Assembly: GCA_009901575.1 (NCBI GenBank)
Contig: WXYP01000006.1
Location: 62,001-126,000 of the forward strand
From: Flavobacteriaceae bacterium R38
Lineage (GTDB): Bacteria; Bacteroidota; Bacteroidia; Flavobacteriales; Flavobacteriaceae
Reading direction: 5' to 3'
DNA: 64,000 nt
Shown here: positions 9,559 through 19,540 of the stretch, piece by piece
Position numbering within the stretch: the stretch's first letter is position 1
Layout of the letters: the number at the start of each line of letters is the position of its first letter
Notes under the pieces: generated by a model
Told to the model about the DNA's origin: nothing
Seen by the model: only the letters and a program-made list of their open reading frames with translations
The model's database searches: none
Translations under genes and position numbers: made by a program

Positions 9559-10295
9559 ATATGTATACGTTGCCTGACAACTTCATAAAGGAGTGTACCG
9601 CATGCGACAGATACATTTAAAGATTTAATGCTTCCTTTCATGGGGAGTTTTGCTGTTTCATCTACAATTTTAAGAACAGAAGGTGAAATTCCAACATCTT
9701 CGGCTCCCATTACGATAGCTACAGGTTCGTTTAATTCGATATTATAAATAAGGGTGTCTGTTTTTTCTGAAGCAGCAATAACTTTAATGTCAGATGCCTG
9801 TAAATAGTAAATGGCGTCTTTAATGTGATCTACTTTGCAGATCGGAACATTAAAAATAGCACCGGCAGATGTTTTTACGGTGTCTGCAGTTACCGGAGCC
9901 CCTCCTTTTTTCTGAATAATGATTCCGCTTACTCCTGTGCACTCAGCTGTTCTTATAATGGCTCCGAAATTTCGAACATCAGATAATTGATCTAACAGTA
10001 AGAAGAGAGGGGTTTCTTCAGATTCAAGAGTTTTTGCTACCAGATTTTCTAAATCGTAAAAATTAATAGGAGCAATATTTGCAATTACCCCCTGATGATT
10101 TTTTTTAGTCAGACGATTTAATTTTTCAATTGGGACAAAAGAAACACTGATGTGATTTTTTTTCAAGAGAATGTCAAGCTCATTAAATAAACTTCCTCTA
10201 AGTCCTTTTTGAATAAAAACTTTATCAATTGTTTTTCCTGCGTTAATGGCTTCTATAATGGCTCGAATACCGAAAATCTGATTATTTTGCTCCAT
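9555..10295 (-). CDS. rlmB: 23S rRNA (guanosine-2'-O)-methyltransferase RlmB
   Basis: The 246-residue SpoU/TrmH-class methyltransferase modifies G2251 in the 23S rRNA peptidyl-transferase centre using AdoMet. It has an N-terminal ribosome-binding substrate domain (FGIRAIIEAINAGKTIDKVFI) and the three SPOUT trefoil-knot motifs: NFGAIIRTAE, VMGAEDVGIS, and LPMKGSIKSLNVSVACG. Length and motifs match RlmB better than the tRNA enzyme TrmH. It is divergent from the ribosomal block. Confidence 0.92.
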   Translation of the reverse strand: MEQNNQIFGIRAIIEAINAGKTIDKVFIQKGLRGSLFNELDILLKKNHISVSFVPIEKLNRLTKKNHQGVIANIAPINFYDLENLVAKTLESEETPLFLLLDQLSDVRNFGAIIRTAECTGVSGIIIQKKGGAPVTADTVKTSAGAIFNVPICKVDHIKDAIYYLQASDIKVIAASEKTDTLIYNIELNEPVAIVMGAEDVGISPSVLKIVDETAKLPMKGSIKSLNVSVACGTLLYEVVRQRIHI

Positions 10296-10530
10296 GCGGG
10301 CAAAGGTATGTAAAATATGCAGCCTTATATTTTAGAAGCCTGAATTTTTAATCGATTAAAATTACTTTTGCATTGAGAAATAAGAAAATAAGAAGCTACA
10401 CTATAATATATATGGTGTAATTATATATAAATTGTGTGTTTTTTAGCCGAGAATTTGTGATAATAAATAGATGATATAATCTGATTTTAGATAAAAAACA
10501 GGAGTTGGTTGAAAATTAATCTATTAAGGT

Positions 10531-10560
10531 TTGATTAATATAAAAAAAACTCTACCTTTG
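10531..10560 (+). promoter_or_regulatory. Consensus Bacteroidota promoter for the ribosomal protein block
   Basis: TTG at 10531-10533, a 19-bp spacer and TACCTTTG at 10553-10560 match the housekeeping sigma (SigABfr) consensus TTG-N19-TAnnTTTG exactly. Transcription should begin near 10565-10568, about 50 nt before rpsL. Confidence 0.85.
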
Positions 10561-10563
10561 CCA

Positions 10564-10585
10564 CCCTCTAAAAAGAGGGATTTTT
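10564..10585 (+). promoter_or_regulatory. Leader hairpin at the 5' end of the rpsL transcript
   Basis: CCCTCT (10564-10569) pairs with AGAGGG (10574-10579) across an AAAA loop and is followed by ATTTTT. It begins at the expected transcription start, so it would cap the mRNA as a 5' stem-loop. It is too near the start to be an ordinary terminator. Confidence 0.5.
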
Positions 10586-10615
10586 AATTTATAGAAAATA
10601 TTGTAATAGTAAATT

Positions 10616-10996
10616 ATGCCAACAATATCACAATTAGTACGAAAAGGAAGATCGACAATTACTAAGAAGAGTAAATCGGCTGCTTTGGATTCGTGTCCTC
10701 AAAGAAGAGGGGTGTGTACGCGTGTTTATACTACTACGCCTAAAAAACCAAACTCGGCTATGAGAAAAGTAGCGCGTGTTAGGTTGACTAATGGTAATGA
10801 AGTAAATGCATACATCCCAGGTGAAGGACATAACCTCCAAGAGCACTCGATAGTATTAGTAAGAGGCGGAAGAGTAAAAGATTTACCAGGAGTTAGGTAT
10901 CATATTGTACGTGGTGCTCTTGATACTGCAGGAGTTGCAGGAAGAACACAACGTAGATCTAAATATGGTGCAAAACGACCAAAAGACAAAAAGTAA
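10616..10996 (+). CDS. rpsL: 30S ribosomal protein S12
   Basis: The 126-residue S12 is full length and first in the block. The decoding-centre loops [17 protein letters not shown] (K43, K44) and [14 protein letters not shown] (K88) carry the residues found in streptomycin-sensitive ribosomes; substitutions at these lysines are the classical resistance changes. The ATG at 10616 is about 50 nt downstream of the predicted transcription start. rpsG follows after 24 bp. Confidence 0.98.
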   Translation: MPTISQLVRKGRSTITKKSKSAALDSCPQRRGVCTRVYTTTPKKPNSAMRKVARVRLTNGNEVNAYIPGEGHNLQEHSIVLVRGGRVKDLPGVRYHIVRGALDTAGVAGRTQRRSKYGAKRPKDKK

Positions 10997-11020
10997 CAGT
11001 AAACTTTGTAACGTAAAGAC

Positions 11021-11497
11021 ATGAGAAAAAGACAGGCGAAAAAAAGACCTCTTTTACCAGATCCAAGATTTAACGATCAATTGGTAACTCGTTTTGTGAA
11101 TAACTTAATGTGGGATGGTAAGAAGTCGATAGCATTTAAAGTATTCTACGATGCAATGGATATTGTAGAAGAAAAAAAGACAGACGAAGAAAAAACAGCT
11201 TTAGAGCTTTGGAAAGATGCATTATCTAATGTGATGCCTCACGTAGAAGTGAGAAGTCGTCGTGTTGGAGGTGCTACATTTCAGATTCCAATGCAAATAA
11301 GACCAGATAGAAAAGTATCAACAGCAATGAAGTGGCTTATTGGTTATGCTCGTAAAAGAAACGAAAAATCAATGGCTCAGAAATTAGCTGGTGAAGTTTT
11401 AGCTGCAGCAAAAGAAGAAGGAGCTGCGGTTAAGAAAAGAGTTGATACTCATAAAATGGCTGAAGCAAATAAAGCATTCTCTCACTTTAGATTTTAA
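11021..11497 (+). CDS. rpsG: 30S ribosomal protein S7
   Basis: The 158-residue S7 primary-binding protein of the 30S head is recognised by [21 protein letters not shown] at the N-terminus and the central [16 protein letters not shown] segment that contacts 16S rRNA. The length is normal. It lies between rpsL and fusA in the standard str order, with a 15-bp gap to fusA. Confidence 0.98.
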   Translation: MRKRQAKKRPLLPDPRFNDQLVTRFVNNLMWDGKKSIAFKVFYDAMDIVEEKKTDEEKTALELWKDALSNVMPHVEVRSRRVGGATFQIPMQIRPDRKVSTAMKWLIGYARKRNEKSMAQKLAGEVLAAAKEEGAAVKKRVDTHKMAEANKAFSHFRF

Positions 11498-11512
11498 TTT
11501 GGTAATATAGCA

Positions 11513-13645
11513 ATGGGAAGAGATTTAAAATATACAAGAAATATAGGTATTGCTGCTCATATTGATGCTGGTAAGACAACAACAACTGAGCGTATACTAT
11601 TCTATACTGGAGTTAGTCATAAAATAGGTGAAGTGCATGACGGTGCTGCTACTATGGACTGGATGGAACAAGAGCAGGAGCGTGGTATTACAATCACATC
11701 TGCAGCTACAACATGTACGTGGCAATTTCCAACAGAAAATGGTCAGCCTACAGCAGAAGCTAAAGGATATCACTTTAATATTATTGATACTCCGGGTCAC
11801 GTTGATTTTACAGTAGAGGTAAACCGATCATTAAGAGTTCTTGATGGATTGGTTTTTTTGTTTAGTGCTGTTGATGGGGTGGAGCCTCAATCAGAAACTA
11901 ACTGGAGATTAGCAGATAACTATAAAGTGCCACGTATTGGTTTTGTGAATAAAATGGACCGTCAGGGATCTAATTTCTTAAACGTGTGTAAGCAGGTTAA
12001 AGAAATGTTAGGTTCTAATGCGGTGCCAATCGTATTGCCAATTGGAGATGAGGCAGATTTTAAAGGAATTGTAGATTTAGCTAAGAATAGAGCTATAGTT
12101 TGGCATGATGCTAACTTTGGTTCTACGTTTGATGTTGTGGATATCCCTGCGGATATGGTTGATGAAGTTAAAGAATACAGAGGAGCTTTAATTGAAGCAG
12201 TTGCTGAATATGATGAAAATTTATTAGAGAAATTCTTCGAGGATGAAAATTCTATAACAGAAGAAGAAGTGCATGCTGCATTAAGAGCTGCTGTTATGGA
12301 TAGAGCTATCATTCCTATGGTTTGTGGTTCTTCTTTTAAAAATAAAGGGGTTCAGTTTTTATTAGATGCTGTTTGTAGATACTTGCCTTCACCATTAGAT
12401 AAAGACGATATTGTAGGTACAAATCCTGATACAGGAGCAGAAGAGACACGTAAGCCAGATGCAAAAGAGCCTTTCTCTGCTTTAGCTTTTAAAATTGCTA
12501 CAGATCCTTTCGTAGGTCGTTTGGCTTTCTTTAGAGCGTATTCAGGACGTTTAGATGCTGGTTCATACATTTTGAACAACAGATCAGGTAAAAAAGAACG
12601 TATTTCTCGTATCTATCAAATGCATTCTAATAAACAAAATGCTATTGATTATATAGAGGCAGGAGATATAGGTGCTGCTGTTGGATTTAAGGATATCAAA
12701 ACAGGAGATACTATGTCTTCGGAAAAACATCCTATTGTTTTAGAAAGTATGGATTTTCCTGATCCTGTAATTGGTATTGCAGTAGAGCCTAAAACAAAAG
12801 TAGATGTTGATAAGTTGGGTATGGCTTTAGCTAAATTAGCTGAAGAAGATCCTACTTTCCAGGTAAAAACAGATGAAGCCTCAGGTCAGACTATTATTTC
12901 TGGGATGGGAGAGCTTCACTTAGATATTATTGTAGATCGTTTAAAGCGTGAATTCAAGGTTGAGGTAAATCAAGGTGAGCCACAAGTAGAATACAAAGAA
13001 GCATTGACTAGAAATACAGATCATAGAGAGACTTATAAGAAACAGTCTGGTGGTCGTGGTAAGTTTGGTGATGTAGTATTTACAATGGGGCCGGCTGATG
13101 ATGATTTTGAAGGAACAGGATTGCAGTTCGTTGATGAGATTAAAGGAGGGCGTATTCCTAAAGAATTTATCCCGGCTGTTGAAAAAGGATTTAGTGCAGC
13201 TATGAAAAATGGTCCATTGGCAGGTTATGAAATGGATCGTATGAAAGTAGTGCTTACGGATGGATCTTTCCACCCGGTGGATTCTGACGCGTTATCTTTT
13301 GAATTAGCTGCTAAATTAGGTTATAAAGCTGCTGGTAAGGCTGCTGGAGCTGTAATTATGGAGCCGATTATGAAATTAGAAGTGTTAACTCCTGAAGAGA
13401 ATATGGGAGATATAGTTGGAGATCTTAACCGTCGTCGTGGTCAGGTAAATGACATGAGTGACAGAGCAGGATCTAAAGTAGTAAAGGCTGAAGTGCCATT
13501 ATCAGAAATGTTTGGATATGTTACTTCATTAAGAACATTATCTTCTGGTAGAGCAACTTCTACAATGGAATTCTCTCACTATGCAGAGACACCATCTAAT
13601 ATTTCAGAAGAAGTTATTAAGGCAGCAAAAGGGGTAACCGCTTAA
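11513..13645 (+). CDS. fusA: Translation elongation factor G
   Basis: The 710-residue GTPase catalyses ribosomal translocation. G1 is [13 protein letters not shown], the switch region holds [11 protein letters not shown]3 is DTPGHVDF and G4 NKMDRQG. Domains II-V follow, with the EF-G signatures [14 protein letters not shown] and RRRGQVNDM. It is followed after 10 bp by rpsJ. No tuf gene lies between fusA and rpsJ, unlike the proteobacterial str operon. Confidence 0.98.
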   Translation: MGRDLKYTRNIGIAAHIDAGKTTTTERILFYTGVSHKIGEVHDGAATMDWMEQEQERGITITSAATTCTWQFPTENGQPTAEAKGYHFNIIDTPGHVDFTVEVNRSLRVLDGLVFLFSAVDGVEPQSETNWRLADNYKVPRIGFVNKMDRQGSNFLNVCKQVKEMLGSNAVPIVLPIGDEADFKGIVDLAKNRAIVWHDANFGSTFDVVDIPADMVDEVKEYRGALIEAVAEYDENLLEKFFEDENSITEEEVHAALRAAVMDRAIIPMVCGSSFKNKGVQFLLDAVCRYLPSPLDKDDIVGTNPDTGAEETRKPDAKEPFSALAFKIATDPFVGRLAFFRAYSGRLDAGSYILNNRSGKKERISRIYQMHSNKQNAIDYIEAGDIGAAVGFKDIKTGDTMSSEKHPIVLESMDFPDPVIGIAVEPKTKVDVDKLGMALAKLAEEDPTFQVKTDEASGQTIISGMGELHLDIIVDRLKREFKVEVNQGEPQVEYKEALTRNTDHRETYKKQSGGRGKFGDVVFTMGPADDDFEGTGLQFVDEIKGGRIPKEFIPAVEKGFSAAMKNGPLAGYEMDRMKVVLTDGSFHPVDSDALSFELAAKLGYKAAGKAAGAVIMEPIMKLEVLTPEENMGDIVGDLNRRRGQVNDMSDRAGSKVVKAEVPLSEMFGYVTSLRTLSSGRATSTMEFSHYAETPSNISEEVIKAAKGVTA

Positions 13646-13655
13646 ATTTAGGAAA

Positions 13656-13961
13656 ATGAGTCAAAAAATTAGAATAAAATTAAAATCATACGATCATAAT
13701 TTAGTAGATAAATCTGCTGAAAAGATTGTTAAGACTGTGAAGACGACAGGTGCAGTTGTTACAGGACCTATTCCTTTGCCAACGCATAAGAAAATATTTA
13801 CTGTTTTACGTTCTCCTCACGTAAATAAGAAATCGAGAGAGCAATTTCAATTGAGCTCATACAAAAGATTACTTGATATTTACAGTTCTTCATCTAAGAC
13901 AATTGATGCTTTAATGAAGCTTGAATTGCCTAGTGGAGTAGAGGTAGAAATAAAAGTATAA
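13656..13961 (+). CDS. rpsJ: 30S ribosomal protein S10 (NusE)
   Basis: The 101-residue S10 has the typical [21 protein letters not shown] start and the long-loop region [25 protein letters not shown]. Besides its ribosomal role, S10 acts as NusE in antitermination. It ends the str-like segment and is separated from rplC by an unusually long structured gap of 138 bp. Confidence 0.98.
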   Translation: MSQKIRIKLKSYDHNLVDKSAEKIVKTVKTTGAVVTGPIPLPTHKKIFTVLRSPHVNKKSREQFQLSSYKRLLDIYSSSSKTIDALMKLELPSGVEVEIKV

Positions 13962-14099
13962 TGATTTAAATGTCGGGGATATAGTTCCCGATAACATGTC
14001 CGGAGCGTTTCGCAAAGGAAAAACGGAAAAAAATACATTCAGGGTTGAGGTATTTTTGACCCTGAATTTTTTTAATTGAATAATAAATAATAAATAATT
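13962..14099 (+). promoter_or_regulatory. Structured leader between rpsJ and rplC with terminator-like hairpin
   Basis: Most gaps in this block are under 25 bp, but this one is 138 bp and holds several hairpins. A small stem pairs TCGGG with CCCGA around 13972-13994. A second possible stem pairs TCCG (14009-14012) with CGGA further on. A 9-bp stem pairs ATTCAGGGT (14037-14045) with ACCCTGAAT (14059-14067) and runs into TTTTTT, the form of an intrinsic terminator. Inside an operon this suggests attenuation or ribosomal-protein feedback control of rplC and downstream genes. Confidence 0.6.
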
Positions 14100-14717
14100 A
14101 TGTCTGGGTTAATAGGAAAGAAAATTGGTATGACCAGCATCTTTGACGAGAATGGAAAAAATATTCCATGTACTGTTATTGAAGTAGGTCCATGCGTGGT
14201 TACCCAAGTCAGAACCGAAGAGGTAGACGGGTACAATGCCCTTCAACTTGGTTTCGATGACAAGGCAGAAAAACGTGCGATAAAAGCCGAATTAGGGCAT
14301 TTTAAGAAAGCAGGTACTTCTCCTAAGAAAAAAGTTGTTGAATTTCAGGATTTTGAAGGTGATTACAAACTAGGTGATACTATATCAGTAGATCACTTTG
14401 AAGAAGGAGAATTTGTTGATATATCTGGAACTTCTAAAGGTAAGGGGTTTCAAGGTGTAGTAAAAAGACACGGCTTTGCGGGAGTGGGTCAGGCGACTCA
14501 TGGTCAGCATAACCGTTTAAGAGCACCAGGTTCTATTGGGGCTTCATCATACCCGTCTAGAGTATTTAAAGGGATGAGAATGGCTGGAAGAACAGGAGCA
14601 GAAAGAGTAACAGTTCAAAACTTAAGAGTATTGAAAGTGGTGCAGGAAAAAAACCTTTTAGTGGTAAAGGGTTGTGTTCCTGGTCATAAAAATGCTTATG
14701 TAATAGTTCAGAAGTAA
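14100..14717 (+). CDS. rplC: 50S ribosomal protein L3
   Basis: The 205-residue L3 is recognised by [16 protein letters not shown] at the start and the central loop [15 protein letters not shown]...[15 protein letters not shown] that reaches toward the peptidyl-transferase centre. It is the first gene after the structured leader. Its stop shares one base with the rplD start (TAATG), which suggests coupled translation. Confidence 0.98.
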   Translation: MSGLIGKKIGMTSIFDENGKNIPCTVIEVGPCVVTQVRTEEVDGYNALQLGFDDKAEKRAIKAELGHFKKAGTSPKKKVVEFQDFEGDYKLGDTISVDHFEEGEFVDISGTSKGKGFQGVVKRHGFAGVGQATHGQHNRLRAPGSIGASSYPSRVFKGMRMAGRTGAERVTVQNLRVLKVVQEKNLLVVKGCVPGHKNAYVIVQK

Positions 14718-15346
14718 TGGAAGTAGCAGTATTAGATATAAAAGGAAAAGAAACAGGTAGAAAGGTGAATCTTTCTGATGATGTTTTTGCTATAGAGCCA
14801 AATAATCATGCTGTTTATTTAGACGTGAAACAATACCTGGCTAATCAGAGACAAGGTACTCACAAGTCTAAAGAAAGAGCAGAAATTGCGGGAAGTACTC
14901 GTAAGATTAAAAAACAAAAGGGTACTGGTACAGCGCGTGCGGGTAGTATAAAGAGTCCTTTATTTAAAGGTGGAGGTAGAGTTTTTGGTCCGAGACCAAA
15001 AGATTACACTCAAAAATTAAATAAAAACCTTAAGCGTTTGGCTAGAAAATCAGCTTTAACAATAAAGGCAAAAGAGCAATCTATTTTGGTTTTAGAAGAT
15101 TTCAATTTTGAGGCTCCAAAGACTAAAAATTTCACTGATGTGCTGAAAGCCTTAGGGTTAGAGAATAAAAAATCTTTGTTTGTGTTGGGTGATTCAAATA
15201 ATAATGTATATTTGTCGTCACGTAATTTAAAGAGCTCTGAAGTTGTAACTAACTCAGAATTAAGCACTTATAAAATATTAAACGCAAACAATGTAATCCT
15301 TGTTGAGGGTTCTATAGAAGGAATTGAAGCGAACTTAAGTAAATAA
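14717..15346 (+). CDS. rplD: 50S ribosomal protein L4
   Basis: The 209-residue L4 has the long exit-tunnel loop with [13 protein letters not shown] and [13 protein letters not shown]. In E. coli L4 is the autogenous repressor of the S10 operon, which makes it the first candidate ligand of the leader before rplC here. The start overlaps the rplC stop by one base. Confidence 0.98.
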   Translation: MEVAVLDIKGKETGRKVNLSDDVFAIEPNNHAVYLDVKQYLANQRQGTHKSKERAEIAGSTRKIKKQKGTGTARAGSIKSPLFKGGGRVFGPRPKDYTQKLNKNLKRLARKSALTIKAKEQSILVLEDFNFEAPKTKNFTDVLKALGLENKKSLFVLGDSNNNVYLSSRNLKSSEVVTNSELSTYKILNANNVILVEGSIEGIEANLSK

Positions 15347-15354
15347 GAGACGAG

Positions 15355-15645
15355 ATGAGTGTGTTAATAAAACCTATTATTACAGAAAAAATGACAAACG
15401 ATAGCGAGTTGAATAACCGCTATGGTTTTATCGTTGATTCTAGGGCTAACAAGCTGCAGATTAAGGATGCTGTTGAAGCTACTTATGGAGTTTCTGTTGC
15501 TAAAGTTCGAACAATGAATTATGGGCCGGAAAGAAGAACACGTTACACGAAAACGGGTATTCAGCACGGGAAGACAAATGCGGTAAAAAAAGCAATCGTT
15601 CAGGTTTCTGAAGGAGATGCTATTGATTTTTACAATAATATATAA
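15355..15645 (+). CDS. rplW: 50S ribosomal protein L23
   Basis: The 96-residue L23 sits at the exit-tunnel rim, where trigger factor and SRP dock. It begins MSVLIKPIITEKM and contains ANKLQIKDAVEATYGVSVAKVRTMNYG, the conserved fold of the family. It lies between rplD and rplB in the standard order. Confidence 0.97.
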   Translation: MSVLIKPIITEKMTNDSELNNRYGFIVDSRANKLQIKDAVEATYGVSVAKVRTMNYGPERRTRYTKTGIQHGKTNAVKKAIVQVSEGDAIDFYNNI

Positions 15646-15658
15646 GTAAAGACAAAAA

Positions 15659-16483
15659 ATGTCAGTTAGAAAATTAAAACCAATCACTCCTGGACAGCGT
15701 TTTAGAGTAGTAAACGGATTTGACGCGATTACTACTGATAAGCCGGAGAAAAGCTTGCTTGCTCCGTTAAAAAAGTCGGGAGGTAGAAACAGTCAAGGGA
15801 AAATGACCATGAGCCATAGAGGTGGTGGTCATAAGAGAAAGTATCGTATTATTGATTTTAAAAGAGACAGAGCAGGAGTTTCTGCAACTGTAGAATCAAT
15901 ACAATACGACCCTAACAGAACTGCTTTCATTGCATTGTTGAAGTACAGTGATGATGAAAAGAGATATATTATTGCTCAAAATGGTTTACAGGTTGGGCAA
16001 ACAGTAGTTTCTGGTACTAACATTGCGCCGGAAATAGGTAATGCAATGCCTTTAAGTGAAATTCCATTAGGAACTATTATTTCTTGTATAGAATTACGTC
16101 CCGGACAAGGAGCTGTTATGGCTCGTAGTGCTGGAGCTTTTGCTCAGTTAATGGCAAGAGATGGTAAGTATGCAACTATAAAACTTCCATCTGGTGAAAC
16201 CAGATTGGTATTGACAAACTGCCTTGCTACTGTAGGTGCTGTTTCTAATTCAGATCATCAGTTGATTGTTTCAGGTAAAGCTGGTAGAAGCAGATGGTTA
16301 GGAAGAAGACCGAGAACTAGGCCGGTAGTAATGAACCCTGTTGATCATCCAATGGGTGGTGGAGAAGGTAGAGCTTCCGGAGGACATCCTCGAAATAAAA
16401 ACGGAGTACCTGCAAAAGGATTTAGAACTCGTTCTAAAACTAAAGCAAGTAATAAGTATATCATAGAACGTAGAAAGAAATAA
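15659..16483 (+). CDS. rplB: 50S ribosomal protein L2
   Basis: The 274-residue L2 is needed for subunit joining and peptidyl transfer. The signature [23 protein letters not shown], with its functionally important His, is present, as is [16 protein letters not shown] near the N-terminus. The length is standard. Confidence 0.98.
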   Translation: MSVRKLKPITPGQRFRVVNGFDAITTDKPEKSLLAPLKKSGGRNSQGKMTMSHRGGGHKRKYRIIDFKRDRAGVSATVESIQYDPNRTAFIALLKYSDDEKRYIIAQNGLQVGQTVVSGTNIAPEIGNAMPLSEIPLGTIISCIELRPGQGAVMARSAGAFAQLMARDGKYATIKLPSGETRLVLTNCLATVGAVSNSDHQLIVSGKAGRSRWLGRRPRTRPVVMNPVDHPMGGGEGRASGGHPRNKNGVPAKGFRTRSKTKASNKYIIERRKK

Positions 16484-16495
16484 AAGAAATTAGAA

Positions 16496-16774
16496 ATGGC
16501 ACGTTCACTAAAAAAAGGACCTTACGTTCACTATAGTTTAGATAAGAAAGTTCAACAAAATGTTGAATCTGGAAAGAAAACAGTTATTAAAACCTGGTCA
16601 AGAGCATCAATGATTACTCCAGACTTTGTAGGTCAGACAATAGCTGTACATAATGGCCGTCAATTTGTACCAGTATATGTTACAGAAAACATGGTAGGTC
16701 ATAAGTTAGGAGAATTTTCACCAACAAGATCTTACAGAGGTCATGCAGGTGCAAAAAATAAAGGAAAAAAATAA
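16496..16774 (+). CDS. rpsS: 30S ribosomal protein S19
   Basis: The 92-residue S19 of the 30S head begins [19 protein letters not shown] and holds the typical [14 protein letters not shown] and [15 protein letters not shown] segments. It lies 12 bp after rplB and 7 bp before rplV. Confidence 0.98.
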   Translation: MARSLKKGPYVHYSLDKKVQQNVESGKKTVIKTWSRASMITPDFVGQTIAVHNGRQFVPVYVTENMVGHKLGEFSPTRSYRGHAGAKNKGKK

Positions 16775-16781
16775 GTAAGCA

Positions 16782-17189
16782 ATGGGAGTTCGTAAAAAGG
16801 AAAGAGCAACGCAAATAAAAGAAGCTAAGAAGACTATAGCATTTGCAAAGTTGAATAACTGCCCTACTTCACCTAGAAAAATGCGCTTAGTTGCAGATTT
16901 GGTTAGAGGTGAGAAAGTAGAAAAAGCGCTTGCTGTTTTGAAATTTAATCAGAAAGAAGCATCTAGACGTTTAGAGAAATTATTATTGTCAGCTATTGCA
17001 AACTGGCAAGCTAAAAACGAAGATGCAGATATCGAGGAAGCAGATCTTTTTGTAAAAGAGATCAGAGTTGACGGAGGTACAATGTTAAAAAGACTTCGTC
17101 CGGCACCTCAAGGTAGAGCACATAGAATAAGAAAACGTTCCAACCATGTAACAATAGTAGTTGGGGCTAATAATAACACACAAAGCTAA
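16782..17189 (+). CDS. rplV: 50S ribosomal protein L22
   Basis: The 135-residue L22 lines the exit tunnel. Conserved features are [19 protein letters not shown] and the beta-hairpin region ending in [21 protein letters not shown], the loop in which macrolide-resistance changes arise in other bacteria. A short N-terminal extension of charged residues (about 20 aa) precedes the core. Confidence 0.97.
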   Translation: MGVRKKERATQIKEAKKTIAFAKLNNCPTSPRKMRLVADLVRGEKVEKALAVLKFNQKEASRRLEKLLLSAIANWQAKNEDADIEEADLFVKEIRVDGGTMLKRLRPAPQGRAHRIRKRSNHVTIVVGANNNTQS

Positions 17190-17197
17190 GATAGATA

Positions 17198-17923
17198 ATG
17201 GGACAAAAAACGAATCCAATCGGAAATCGCCTTGGTATCATTAGAGGATGGGAATCCAACTGGTACGGAGGTAATGACTACGGTGATAAACTTGCCGAAG
17301 ACGATAAGATAAGAAAATATGTTCACGCTCGTCTATCTAAAGCGAGTGTTTCAAGAGTGATCATTGAGAGAACTTTGAAGCTTGTAACCGTTACTATCAC
17401 CACTGCCCGCCCTGGTATTATTATCGGGAAAGGTGGTCAGGAGGTAGACAAGCTAAAAGAAGAGCTTAAGAAGATCACTGAAAAGGAAGTTCAGATCAAT
17501 ATTTTTGAGATCAAAAGACCAGAATTAGATGCGAATTTAGTTGCTGCAAGTGTTGCTCGTCAAATCGAAAGTAGAATTTCGTACAGACGTGCAATTAAAA
17601 TGGCTATTGCTGCTGCTATGAGAATGAATGCTGAGGGAATTAAAATTCAAATTTCAGGTCGTTTGAATGGTGCAGAAATGGCACGTTCAGAATCTTATAA
17701 AGATGGTCGAATTCCATTATCGACTTTTAGAGCCGATATCGACTATGCTCTTGTAGAAGCTCATACTACTTATGGTAGATTAGGAGTAAAGGTATGGATC
17801 ATGAAAGGCGAGGTTTATGGAAAAAGAGAATTGTCTCCTTTAGTTGGAATGTCCAAAAAACAGGGAGGTAAATCTAATTCTGGTGCATCAGCTGGTGCAA
17901 AAAAAGCTCGTCGAAGAAAGTAA
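17198..17923 (+). CDS. rpsC: 30S ribosomal protein S3
   Basis: The 241-residue S3 contributes to mRNA entry and helicase activity. The KH-domain signature [18 protein letters not shown] is present, together with the C-terminal [30 protein letters not shown] Lys/Arg-rich tail with [19 protein letters not shown] ends the protein. Confidence 0.98.
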   Translation: MGQKTNPIGNRLGIIRGWESNWYGGNDYGDKLAEDDKIRKYVHARLSKASVSRVIIERTLKLVTVTITTARPGIIIGKGGQEVDKLKEELKKITEKEVQINIFEIKRPELDANLVAASVARQIESRISYRRAIKMAIAAAMRMNAEGIKIQISGRLNGAEMARSESYKDGRIPLSTFRADIDYALVEAHTTYGRLGVKVWIMKGEVYGKRELSPLVGMSKKQGGKSNSGASAGAKKARRRK

Positions 17924-17943
17924 TTTTTTAAAGAGAAAAGAAA

Positions 17944-18363
17944 ATGTTACAGCCAAAAAGAACCAAATATCGTAAAATGCAAAAAGGCCGTATGAAAGGG
18001 AACTCCGGAAGGGGTCACCAACTTTCAAATGGTATGTTTGGTATAAAATCTTTGGATTCTTCATTTATAACTGCTCGTCAAATTGAGGCAGCTCGTATTG
18101 CTGCTACCCGTTACATGAAAAGGGAAGGGCAATTATGGATTAAGATTTTCCCGGATAAGCCAATCACAAAGAAGCCTTTAGAAGTACGTATGGGAAAAGG
18201 TAAAGGTGCTCCAGAATATTGGGCAGCTGTTGTAAAACCAGGAAGAATAATGTTTGAAGTTGGTGGTGTGCCAATCGATATAGCAAAAGAAGCATTGCGT
18301 TTAGCAGCTCAAAAGCTTCCTGTAAAAACTAAATTCATTGTAGCAAGAGATTTTGCAGCTTAA
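17944..18363 (+). CDS. rplP: 50S ribosomal protein L16
   Basis: The 139-residue L16 lies near the A site. It opens [19 protein letters not shown] and contains [26 protein letters not shown]. Length and both signatures are standard. The stop is 12 bp before the rpmC ATG. Confidence 0.98.
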   Translation: MLQPKRTKYRKMQKGRMKGNSGRGHQLSNGMFGIKSLDSSFITARQIEAARIAATRYMKREGQLWIKIFPDKPITKKPLEVRMGKGKGAPEYWAAVVKPGRIMFEVGGVPIDIAKEALRLAAQKLPVKTKFIVARDFAA

Positions 18364-18375
18364 TTGTATAATATT

Positions 18376-18567
18376 ATGAGACAATCAGAAATTAAAGAAT
18401 TATCTACTGCTGAGCTACAAGAAAAGCTTGGTGAACTCAAAAAGAGTTATGCAGATTTAAAAATGGCACATTCCGTTACACCTTTAGAAAACCCTCTTCA
18501 TCTTAGAAAAGTTAGAAGAACGGTAGCGAGAGTTGCAACAGAACTGACAAAAAGAGAATTACAATAA
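18376..18567 (+). CDS. rpmC: 50S ribosomal protein L29
   Basis: The 63-residue L29 starts at the ATG at 18376 ([18 protein letters not shown]). An in-frame TTG at 18364 would add four residues but overlies the end of the upstream gap and is unlikely. The protein is two helices, with the typical [22 protein letters not shown]-terminal half. L29 sits near the tunnel exit beside L23. Confidence 0.96.
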   Translation: MRQSEIKELSTAELQEKLGELKKSYADLKMAHSVTPLENPLHLRKVRRTVARVATELTKRELQ

Positions 18568-18583
18568 TTCGATTCTGCTTAAG

Positions 18584-18841
18584 ATGGAAAAAAGAAATTT
18601 AAGAAAAGAAAGGATAGGAGTTGTTACTAGTAACAAAATGCAGAAATCAATCGTGGTTTCTGAAGTTAAACGAGTTAAACACCCTATGTACGGTAAGTTC
18701 GTGTTAAAAACAAAAAAATATGTTGCGCACGACGAAAAGAACGATTGCAATATTGGAGATACTGTGAAAATAATGGAGACACGTCCGTTAAGTAAATCTA
18801 AATGTTGGAGATTAGTTGAAATCATTGATAGAGCGAAGTAA
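18584..18841 (+). CDS. rpsQ: 30S ribosomal protein S17
   Basis: The 85-residue S17 has the OB-fold sequence [32 protein letters not shown] and the C-terminal [23 protein letters not shown]. It is a primary 16S rRNA-binding protein. It ends 2 bp before rplN. Confidence 0.97.
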   Translation: MEKRNLRKERIGVVTSNKMQKSIVVSEVKRVKHPMYGKFVLKTKKYVAHDEKNDCNIGDTVKIMETRPLSKSKCWRLVEIIDRAK

Positions 18842-18843
18842 TT

Positions 18844-19212
18844 ATGTTACAACAAGAATCTAGATTAAAAGTAGCTGATAATACAGGAGCTAAAGAAGTT
18901 TTAACCATCCGTGTTTTAGGAGGTACAAAACGTAGATATGCATCTGTAGGTGATAAAATAGTGGTAACTGTTAAGGATGCAACTCCTAACGGAAGCGTTA
19001 AAAAAGGACAAGTATCAACTGCGGTTGTTGTTCGTACTAAAAAAGAAGTAAGAAGGCCAGATGGTTCTTATATCCGTTTTGATGATAATGCATGTGTTTT
19101 ATTAAACCCAACAGGGGAAATGAGAGGAACACGTGTTTTCGGACCAGTAGCCAGAGAACTTCGAGATAAACAATTTATGAAGATTGTATCATTAGCACCA
19201 GAAGTGCTTTAA
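18844..19212 (+). CDS. rplN: 50S ribosomal protein L14
   Basis: The 122-residue L14 is the family's exact usual length. It begins [22 protein letters not shown] and carries [32 protein letters not shown] at the end. It forms intersubunit bridges with the 30S subunit. Confidence 0.98.
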   Translation: MLQQESRLKVADNTGAKEVLTIRVLGGTKRRYASVGDKIVVTVKDATPNGSVKKGQVSTAVVVRTKKEVRRPDGSYIRFDDNACVLLNPTGEMRGTRVFGPVARELRDKQFMKIVSLAPEVL

Positions 19213-19223
19213 ACACTATTACG

Positions 19224-19538
19224 ATGATAAAGCTAAAGATAAAATCAGGAGATACAGTAAAAGTAATTGCCGGAGATCACAAAGGATCAGAAGGTAAAGT
19301 GCTTACTGTACTTCGTCAAAAAAATAAAGCGATTGTTGAAGGACTTAACATGATTTCTAAACATGAGAAACCAAGTGCTAAGAACCCTCAAGGAGGAATC
19401 GTTAAGAAGGAAGCTCCTATTCATATTTCCAACTTGTCTTTAATCGATCCAAAATCGAAAGAAGCTACAAGAGTTGGTTTTGAAATAAGAGATGGAAAAA
19501 AAGTGAGAATCTCTAAGGAGTCTAAAGAAGTAATATAG
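19224..19538 (+). CDS. rplX: 50S ribosomal protein L24
   Basis: The 104-residue L24 is an assembly initiator of the large subunit. The KOW motif ([24 protein letters not shown], residues 6-30) and [20 protein letters not shown] identify it. It ends 2 bp before rplE. Confidence 0.97.
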   Translation: MIKLKIKSGDTVKVIAGDHKGSEGKVLTVLRQKNKAIVEGLNMISKHEKPSAKNPQGGIVKKEAPIHISNLSLIDPKSKEATRVGFEIRDGKKVRISKESKEVI

Positions 19539-19540
19539 TT

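Larger units (their letters stand above)
10296..10615. other. Divergent intergenic region between rlmB and rpsL
   Basis: These 320 bp are very A+T rich and contain no reading frame of note. The right part holds the strong promoter of the ribosomal block and a leader hairpin (listed separately). The left ~200 bp presumably contain the rlmB promoter on the minus strand, but I could not assign it to a consensus match. Confidence 0.6.

Noticed and set aside
10564-10585. Leader hairpin read as a terminator
   Set aside because: The stem is short (6 bp), starts at the predicted transcription start and precedes a highly expressed operon; a 5' stability role is more likely.
11962-12312. Open frame on the minus strand within fusA
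   Set aside because: It is antisense to an intact EF-G frame and low in recognisable content; it is a by-product of the coding strand.
12941-13273. Minus-strand open frame inside fusA
   Set aside because: Same reason: antisense to conserved EF-G sequence, with Cys/Phe-rich translation unlike a real protein.
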